Source: an uncultured Porphyromonadaceae bacterium (GTDB taxonomy: Bacteria; Bacteroidota; Bacteroidia; Bacteroidales; Muribaculaceae). Taken from it: a stretch of 6,297 bases of DNA. Each line of letters starts with the position of its first letter. The stretch's first letter is position 1. The DNA lies in assembly GCA_938027385.1 (NCBI GenBank), contig CALJBF010000067.1, positions 1 through 6,297 of the forward strand, written 5' to 3'. Below the pieces are notes generated by a model, which made no database searches, was not told the origin of the DNA, and worked only from the letters and a program-made list of their open reading frames with translations. The position numbers and the translations under genes are program-made. Positions 1-6,297 of the stretch are shown here, in pieces.

Positions 1-2319
<2,319 letters not shown>

Positions 2320-2337
2320 CAATCCCTGTGATATATG

Positions 2338-2407
2338 ACGCGGCAGGCCATGGTCGATGGCCCGCGCGTTACATTATAACGTATGGCGGCCGGAAAAATT
2401 GCCCGGC
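2338..2407. repeat. Small inverted repeats in the gap before uvrA
   Basis: Three short hairpins can be drawn here. GGCCAT (2346-2351) pairs with ATGGCC (2357-2362) over a 5-base loop, and the stem extends after a small internal loop through ACGCG (2338-2342) with CGCGT (2365-2369). CGTTA (2367-2371) pairs with TAACG (2377-2381). GCCGG (2389-2393) pairs with CCGGC (2403-2407). On the minus strand none is followed by a T-run, so they are not convincing intrinsic terminators for the upstream gene. They may simply be chance structure in GC-rich DNA, or RNA structure between two co-transcribed genes. Confidence 0.4.
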
Positions 2408-2410
2408 GCG

Positions 2411-3841
2411 TCAGTTCTCTGACGGGGTGCCCGTACCGGTAGCCGAGCGCTTGAAACTGATGATGTTTATGTCGCCCGAGAGCTTGTATTTGCGCCCGTC
2501 GGCACCTTTGGCGGTGATGACGTAATAATATGCGCCCGAGGGCACTGTCTTGCCGTTGTATTTGCCGTTCCATCCCTGCGAGGGGTCGGTAAGATGGGCC
2601 AGCTCCTGCCCCCAGCGGTTGAAGATGTGGCAGTCGAAGTCGATGATCGATTTGTATGACACCTTCCACTCGTCGTTCACGCCGTCGTCGTTGGGCGAGA
2701 AAGCGTTGGGGCACTCAAGCCGCGACTCGCCCACGTTCACGGTATAGGTCTCTGACGTCACGTCGCATGTGCCGGCCGAGTTTCCGGCCACGAAACGCAC
2801 ATATGTGGTGCCGTATTCGGTGAACGTCTGTGTGACTTCGTCCTCGTTGACACGCAGGTCTATGAGGTCGAATTCGGCGTCGCGGGCAAACTGCCACTCG
2901 CGGTAGATCACCGCATCAGATGTGGCGGCGGCGAACTCGATGGTCACGGGGGCCGAGCCTCCGAGCGCGCCGGAATCGGTGGTGGTTTTCTGCTCGTTAT
3001 CGGCGTCGCGCTGTTCCTGCACGGCGATGGCGCGGGCGTCGATTGCCGTAGCCTGCATGGTGGCCGATGTCACGCTGTTGGCCTCGCCCCATGCCTGCTG
3101 GAACCTGTCGCCCGTGAGGGTGAACTGCGTGTCGCACAGCGGCGCCGGGCAATGTATCTCGCCGTTGGTGTAGGGGATGTCGGTTTCTGTCAGCACGGTG
3201 TCGAACGAGCCGAGCGTACCCTCGGCCCCCTCGTTGTAGGTCTGGGTGTGATATGACAGCGTGAGCCCGCGGTCAATCTCGCGCGGGTCGCCGTTTATGC
3301 CGTAATAGTTCATTCGTGCGGCCTCGCCGTCAAGCCTTAGCGCCGCCGACGTGCAGTCGGCCTCGGGCATCACTTCAAGGGCGTTCAGACGGCAGATGTG
3401 GTCGGTATAGTTCACGATCCAGAAGGCGGTCTGGCGTCCGTCCTCTTCGATCAGGTATCCCATGTCGGTATCGGTAAGCTGTACCGACGATTCGGCGCCG
3501 TTACGGGTAAACGCCACATCCTCGGCGAAACCACCCCCCAGGGTGCTGAAACGTTTCCAGTTCACCGAGGCCGAAGATGACGCCGCGGTGTAAGTTGCTG
3601 TCACGCCGCGTGTGTCGCGCAACACATATACTCCGGCGAGACCCGACCTGCTGTCGGGTTCAACGGATACGGGAGCCTTGCCGTTGCCCGTGAACGTGAG
3701 TCCCGCGGCATCGGCATTGAGCGCCATGCCCCAGGCCATCACAGCCACCGTAGCCGTAACAGCCGCCTTCCGCGCCCGCACACCCCGCGGCGTTGCCGTC
3801 CGGGCACTGTTTCTATATCTGAAAAATGCAGAAATTTTCAT
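2411..3841 (-). CDS. Secreted protein with C-terminal CHU_C / T9SS type B sorting domain, function unknown
   Basis: An exported protein of about 476 residues. Numbering is from ATG 3841. The start has a basic n-region (RNSARTATPRGVRARK), a hydrophobic stretch (26-41) and a likely signal peptidase I site after ADA (43-45). Residues 46 to about 255 look beta-rich, and I do not recognise a family there. Residues about 257-287 look helical and charged, followed by a TTTDSGALGGS linker. Residues about 298-372 resemble a PKD/Ig-like fold (YREWQFA, then YGTTYVRFVAGNSAG). Residues about 377-463 match the CHU_C (gliding-motility C-terminal) domain: CPNAFSPNDDGVND, then CHIFNRWG, GWNGKYNG and VPSGAYYYVI. 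In this family the domain is a type B signal for type IX secretion. There are seven cysteines, at 150, 163, 231, 236, 359, 377 and 404. The frame stays open upstream to ATG 3916, but the promoter at 3872-3903 lies inside that extension, so ATG 3841 is preferred. Cell-surface attachment or release is an inference. Confidence 0.9.
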   Translation of the reverse strand: MKISAFFRYRNSARTATPRGVRARKAAVTATVAVMAWGMALNADAAGLTFTGNGKAPVSVEPDSRSGLAGVYVLRDTRGVTATYTAASSSASVNWKRFSTLGGGFAEDVAFTRNGAESSVQLTDTDMGYLIEEDGRQTAFWIVNYTDHICRLNALEVMPEADCTSAALRLDGEAARMNYYGINGDPREIDRGLTLSYHTQTYNEGAEGTLGSFDTVLTETDIPYTNGEIHCPAPLCDTQFTLTGDRFQQAWGEANSVTSATMQATAIDARAIAVQEQRDADNEQKTTTDSGALGGSAPVTIEFAAATSDAVIYREWQFARDAEFDLIDLRVNEDEVTQTFTEYGTTYVRFVAGNSAGTCDVTSETYTVNVGESRLECPNAFSPNDDGVNDEWKVSYKSIIDFDCHIFNRWGQELAHLTDPSQGWNGKYNGKTVPSGAYYYVITAKGADGRKYKLSGDINIISFKRSATGTGTPSEN

Positions 3842-3851
3842 GTAAATCAGT

Positions 3852-3870
3852 TGATAACCCATGATAACCC
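3852..3870. repeat. Tandem TGATAACCC repeat in the 5' leader
   Basis: TGATAACCC occurs twice exactly 10 bases apart (3852-3860 and 3862-3870). A shorter ATAACCC lies at 3903-3909, touching the -33 element. The repeats sit at and just downstream of the expected transcription start of the exported-protein gene, with a one-helical-turn spacing. That would suit an operator, but no regulator is known from the sequence. They could be a chance duplication. Confidence 0.5.
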
Positions 3871-3871
3871 A

Positions 3872-3903
3872 CAAAATTACAAAATCGGAGCCATCCTTAC
3901 AAA
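3872..3903 (-). promoter_or_regulatory. Bacteroidota-type promoter for the exported-protein gene
   Basis: Read on the minus strand, TTTG (3903-3900) is followed after 20 bases by TAATTTTG (3879-3872). This fits the Bacteroidota housekeeping sigma pattern TTTG / TAnnTTTG. Transcription would start near 3865-3868, leaving a leader of about 25 bases before ATG 3841. This argues against the longer start at ATG 3916, which lies upstream of the promoter, and against ATG 3862, which would be almost at the transcript end. There is no clear Shine-Dalgarno site in the leader, which is usual for this phylum. Confidence 0.75.
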
Positions 3904-4030
3904 TAACCCTTGCCACCCCCGCTTTATTGTGGCAGTTTGCAGATTATCGGGAGTGAATTGCCGGGAAACACACTGCTGGTGGTGCGTATACAGGAAAAAT
4001 CAGTAAAATTTTTCAGATATTTGGCTGGTA

Positions 4031-4062
4031 TTTGCGGGATTGGAGAAAAATGAGTAACTTTG
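4031..4062 (+). promoter_or_regulatory. Bacteroidota-type promoter for rplS
   Basis: TTTG (4031-4034) is followed after exactly 20 bases by TAACTTTG (4055-4062), an exact match to the TTTG / TAnnTTTG pattern. The start should fall near 4067-4069, giving a leader of about 75 bases. An AT-rich inverted repeat just upstream (AAAAAT 3995-4000, ATTTTT 4008-4013) could assist as an UP-like element, but this is a guess. Between this promoter and the opposite-facing one (3904-4030) I see no gene or other clear element. Confidence 0.85.
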
Positions 4063-4085
4063 CGGCCGGAATTTCGTAATCTCTG

Positions 4086-4103
4086 ACGGGACATGCTGCC
4101 CGT
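4086..4103 (+). promoter_or_regulatory. Possible hairpin in the rplS leader
   Basis: ACGGG (4086-4090) pairs with CCCGT (4099-4103) over an 8-base loop in the leader of the rplS message. Some bacterial ribosomal-protein messages carry autoregulatory leaders, but I do not recognise a named family here. The stem is short and may have no function. Confidence 0.3.
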
Positions 4104-4125
4104 TTATATTGCGAGTATTGTTACA

Positions 4126-4143
4126 TTTTTAAAGCTTTAAAAA
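4126..4143 (+). repeat. Perfect 18-base palindrome directly before the rplS start codon
   Basis: TTTTTAAAGCTTTAAAAA is fully self-complementary and ends at the base before ATG 4144. In RNA it could fold over the translation start region. Its A-rich right half also fits the A-rich stretches that stand in for Shine-Dalgarno sites in Bacteroidota. Whether the symmetry matters is unknown. Confidence 0.7.
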
Positions 4144-4509
4144 ATGGATTTGATTAAAGTAGCCGAGGAAGCTTTCGCTACCGGCAAAAAGCACGAGGAG
4201 TTCTACCCCGGTGACACCGTGACGGTTGCATACCGCATCAAAGAGGGTAACAAAGAGCGTATCCAGCTTTACCGCGGTGTGGTTATCCGCATCAACGGCG
4301 AGGGCGCCAAAAAGCGTTTCACCGTGCGCAAGATGTCTGACAACATCGGCGTGGAGCGTATCTTCCCCCTCGAATCACCTTTCATCGACTCGATCCAGGT
4401 GGTTAAGCACGGTAAGGTGCGTCGTGCCAAACTTTACTATCTCCGTGGCCTGACCGGCAAGAAAGCCCGCATCAAAGAGCGTCGCGTCGTTCGCCCCACC
4501 GAGAAGTAA
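4144..4509 (+). CDS. rplS: 50S ribosomal protein L19
   Basis: L19 is a component of the large ribosomal subunit, located at the interface with the small subunit where it contributes to an inter-subunit bridge. The 121-residue product is full length for the family, which is usually about 115-120. Recognisable conserved blocks are FYPGDTVTV (20-28), YRGVVIRI (43-50), FTVRKMSDNIGVERIFPLES (59-78) and the basic L19 signature VVKHGKVRRAKLYYLR (86-101), followed by GLTGKKARIKE. ATG 4144 is chosen because the family N-terminus (MDLIKVAEE) begins there and an A-rich stretch precedes it. In many bacteria rplS is the last gene of an rpsP-rimM-trmD operon. Here it stands alone, with its own promoter (4031-4062) and terminator (4530-4565), divergent from the exported-protein gene and convergent with dnaB. 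Confidence 0.98.
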   Translation: MDLIKVAEEAFATGKKHEEFYPGDTVTVAYRIKEGNKERIQLYRGVVIRINGEGAKKRFTVRKMSDNIGVERIFPLESPFIDSIQVVKHGKVRRAKLYYLRGLTGKKARIKERRVVRPTEK

Positions 4510-4529
4510 AAAGCCCAAATCTAAAAGTC

Positions 4530-4565
4530 AACTCCGCCAGCCGTCCGGCTCGCGGAGTTTTTTTT
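4530..4565 (+). terminator. Intrinsic terminator of rplS
   Basis: AACTCCGC (4530-4537) pairs with GCGGAGTT (4552-4559). After one C-C mismatch the stem continues as AGCC (4539-4542) with GGCT (4547-4550) around a 4-base loop. It runs straight into eight T residues (4558-4565). It begins 20 bases after the rplS stop codon and is a textbook factor-independent terminator on the plus strand. On the minus strand the hairpin is followed only by GACTTTTAG, so its effect on dnaB transcripts would be weaker. Confidence 0.93.
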
Positions 4566-4578
4566 ATTCGCGTCGGGT

Positions 4579-4602
4579 AAAATAAGCAATTCAGTGATTG
4601 CT
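4579..4602 (-). terminator. Weak candidate terminator for dnaB
   Basis: Read on the minus strand, AGCAAT (4602-4597) pairs with ATTGCT (4590-4585) over a 6-base loop, followed by TATTTT (4584-4579). The stem has only two G-C pairs and the T-run is interrupted, so this is a weak candidate. It lies about 110 bases past the dnaB stop. The larger rplS hairpin further on could also stop transcripts coming from dnaB. Confidence 0.35.
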
Positions 4603-4627
4603 GCCGGAAACATGAAAGAGGGTATGT

Positions 4628-4651
4628 CATAATGTGCAGGTATTCATTATG
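4628..4651. repeat. AT-rich inverted repeat in the convergent gap
   Basis: CATAATG (4628-4634) and CATTATG (4645-4651) are exact inverted copies around a 10-base spacer, in the gap between the ends of rplS and dnaB. No T-run follows on either strand, so it is not a standard terminator. It could be a structure at the 3' end of the dnaB transcript or chance. I see no small gene in 4566-4711. Confidence 0.45.
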
Positions 4652-4711
4652 TAGCGACTTTACAATGAAATGATGCCGGTTATGTGTCGAAAGGGTTTGT
4701 CAGCGCATTTA

Positions 4712-6271
4712 TCAGAAGGGGGCGTCGCCGGTGCCGAGGGTGGCGCTGCCTCCCTGGAACGGGGTGTCGCCGTAGAGGGGATCTGAGGCGGGGGCACCGT
4801 TGTCGCCGCCGTTGAGTTTCGACCCCACGATAGAGCGGGTGACGGCGGTATCCTCGTCCCAGTTCTGGAAACGGGCATACTGCGACACGAATCGCATCTT
4901 CACGTCGTCGACCTTACCCGAACGGTGCTTTGCCACGATGAACAGTGCCAGGCCGCGGATGTCGTTGCCCTCGGCATCCTCGCCGCTGTGCAGGTAATAT
5001 TCCGGGCGGTGGATGAAACACACGATGTCGGCGTCCTGCTCGATGGCGCCCGATTCACGCAGGTCACTCAGCTGCGGACGTTTGGCCGCCGAGTTGTCGG
5101 CGCCGCGCTGCTCTACCGAACGGTTCAGCTGCGAAAGTGCTATGATGGGGATGTTGAGCTCTTTGGCCAGCTGTTTCAGCGAGCGCGAGATCATTGACAC
5201 CTCCTGCTCGCGCGAGCCGAACCGCATGCCCGAGGCGTTCATCAGCTGAAGGTAGTCGATGATTATGCACTTCACATGGTGCTCGCGCACCAGGCGGCGC
5301 GCCTTGGTGCGCAGCTCGAATATGGAGAGCGAGGGGGTATCGTCGATATACAGCGGTGCCGAATACAGTTTCCTCACGCCGGCCATGAGCTTGTCCCAGT
5401 CGGAGTCGAGCAGACGGCCCGACTTGATTTTCTCGCCCTCGAGCTCGCAGACATTCGATATCAGACGGTTCACAAGCTGGAGGTTGCTCATCTCAAGCGA
5501 GAATATGGCCACCGGGGTGTTGACATTCACCGCCATGTTACGCGCCATGGATAGCACGAACGCCGTCTTGCCCATGGCCGGACGGGCAGCGATGATGATA
5601 AGGTCGGAGTTCTGCCAGCCCGATGTGAGTTTGTCGAGTTCGTGGAACTGTGTCTCAAGTCCCGACAGACCCGATTCGCGGTTGGCGGCGGCCTCGATCT
5701 GCTCGATGGCCTGCTTGATCACGGGGTCGATCTGCGTTACATCTTTCTTTACATTGCGTTGCGAGATCTCGAAGAGTTTCCCCTCGGCCTCCTGGAGCAG
5801 GTCGTCGACGTCGTTGGCTTCGTCGTAAGCCTTACCCTCTATGGCCGAGGCGAACGAAATCAGCTCGCGCGCCAGATATTTCTGGGCCACGATATGGGCA
5901 TGGAAATCGACATGCGCGCCCGAGGCCACGCGCGAGGTAAGCTCGGATATGCGCGCCGGACCGCCGACTTCGTTCAGCACGCCGTTGGCGCGCAGACGCT
6001 CGGTGACTGTAAGCATGTCGACAGGCTGCTGCGATGCCCCGAGCTGCTGTATGGCCTCGTAGATTTTCTGGTTGGCGGGGTCATAGAAACATTCGGGTTT
6101 CAGCAGGTCGCATACGGTGGTGTATGCGTCTTTCTCAAGCATCAGGGCGCCCAGCACCGCCTCCTCGACCTCGGTATCGCGCGGTGCGATGCGTCCGTCT
6201 TTCTCAAGGAGCTGGTTCTGGCGTTTCTGGTTGTCGAATCTCCGTCGGTTGTCGTTGCTGTAGGTTTCCAT
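4712..6271 (-). CDS. dnaB: Replicative DNA helicase DnaB
   Basis: DnaB is the ring-shaped hexameric helicase that unwinds DNA ahead of the replication fork and works with primase. The 519-residue product is complete and has no intein. The N-terminal domain (about 29-175) begins RDTEVEEAVLGALML. A linker leads to the RecA-like C-terminal domain (about 200-475) with Walker A ARPAMGKT (229-236), SLEM with the likely catalytic Glu 260, Walker B CIIIDYLQLM (335-344), SQLNRSVEQR (380-389), DLRESGAIEQDAD (403-415) and AKHRSGK (447-453), which lines up with the arginine-finger region of the family. Residues 1-28 form an Asn/Arg/Gln-rich extension. The tail (about 478-519) is Gly/Asp-rich with GDTPF (501-505) and ends GDAPF, like the end of SSB proteins. 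ATG 6271 is chosen because no in-frame ATG, GTG or TTG lies between it and the conserved N-terminal domain. The gene faces rplS tail to tail, and its promoter lies very close to the ATG. Confidence 0.98.
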   Translation of the reverse strand: METYSNDNRRRFDNQKRQNQLLEKDGRIAPRDTEVEEAVLGALMLEKDAYTTVCDLLKPECFYDPANQKIYEAIQQLGASQQPVDMLTVTERLRANGVLNEVGGPARISELTSRVASGAHVDFHAHIVAQKYLARELISFASAIEGKAYDEANDVDDLLQEAEGKLFEISQRNVKKDVTQIDPVIKQAIEQIEAAANRESGLSGLETQFHELDKLTSGWQNSDLIIIAARPAMGKTAFVLSMARNMAVNVNTPVAIFSLEMSNLQLVNRLISNVCELEGEKIKSGRLLDSDWDKLMAGVRKLYSAPLYIDDTPSLSIFELRTKARRLVREHHVKCIIIDYLQLMNASGMRFGSREQEVSMISRSLKQLAKELNIPIIALSQLNRSVEQRGADNSAAKRPQLSDLRESGAIEQDADIVCFIHRPEYYLHSGEDAEGNDIRGLALFIVAKHRSGKVDDVKMRFVSQYARFQNWDEDTAVTRSIVGSKLNGGDNGAPASDPLYGDTPFQGGSATLGTGDAPF

Positions 6272-6276
6272 CAGTA

Positions 6277-6284
6277 CAAAGGTA
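6277..6284 (-). promoter_or_regulatory. TAnnTTTG promoter element of dnaB (-33 element off window)
   Basis: Read on the minus strand, TACCTTTG (6284-6277) matches the Bacteroidota -7 element. Only TACTG separates it from ATG 6271, so the message would begin at or within a few bases of the start codon. The matching TTTG element would be expected about 20 bases further upstream, past the right edge of the window, and cannot be checked here. Confidence 0.6.
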
Positions 6285-6297
6285 GTGACAACTCCCC

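Noticed and set aside
2373..2378. TATAAT on the minus strand upstream of uvrA as a -10 box
   Set aside because: The Bacteroidota housekeeping sigma factor does not use the E. coli -10 consensus, and the other promoters here follow TAnnTTTG.
3842..3916. N-terminal extension of the exported protein to ATG 3916
   Set aside because: The promoter elements at 3872-3903 lie inside it, and the signal peptide starts naturally at ATG 3841.
4226..4453. Open frame of 75 codons overlapping rplS
   Set aside because: It lies inside rplS in another frame, and the L19 reading is unambiguous.
5259..5828. Open frame of 189 codons on the plus strand, opposite dnaB
   Set aside because: It lies wholly antisense to a complete, well-conserved dnaB. 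The translation is Ser/Arg-rich low-complexity with no domain, as expected for the opposite frame of GC-rich coding DNA.
4712..6271. Intein or other insertion in dnaB
   Set aside because: DnaB is a common intein site, but at 519 residues with continuous motifs there is no room for one.

Overview
The window looks like chromosomal DNA of a GC-rich member of the Bacteroidota, most likely order Bacteroidales. A Muribaculaceae-like gut species is a reasonable but unproven guess. Three things support this: promoters of the Bacteroidota type (TTTG, a 20-base spacer, then TAnnTTTG), start codons without a clear Shine-Dalgarno site, and a secreted protein ending in a CHU_C / type B type IX secretion (T9SS) sorting domain. 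UvrA, L19 and DnaB all read as ordinary chromosomal housekeeping proteins.

Layout from left to right: (1) 1-2319, minus strand: most of uvrA, the damage-recognition ATPase of nucleotide excision repair. It is open to the left edge, so its last roughly 200 codons are missing. (2) 2320-2410: a short gap with small inverted repeats and no recognisable promoter, so uvrA may be read through from the gene upstream. (3) 2411-3841, minus strand: a secreted protein of about 476 residues with a signal peptide, a PKD/Ig-like segment and a C-terminal CHU_C domain. Its function is unknown. (4) 3842-4143: a divergent control region with one Bacteroidota-type promoter facing each way. (5) 4144-4509, plus strand: rplS (ribosomal protein L19), a single-gene unit with its own promoter and a strong intrinsic terminator. 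(6) 4510-4711: a convergent gap holding the rplS terminator and weaker inverted repeats. (7) 4712-6271, minus strand: complete dnaB, the replicative helicase. A TAnnTTTG element lies only five bases before its ATG. (8) 6272-6297: the start of the dnaB promoter region, cut by the window edge.

The genes do not form a functional system. They cover repair, replication, translation and an exported protein that happen to be neighbours. I found no CRISPR array, RNA gene, insertion sequence, phage gene, toxin-antitoxin pair or defence module. The points most worth a second look are the uncharacterised T9SS-type exported protein, the possibly leaderless dnaB message, the SSB-tail-like end of DnaB, the apparent loss of one zinc site in UvrA, and the perfect palindrome touching the rplS start codon.
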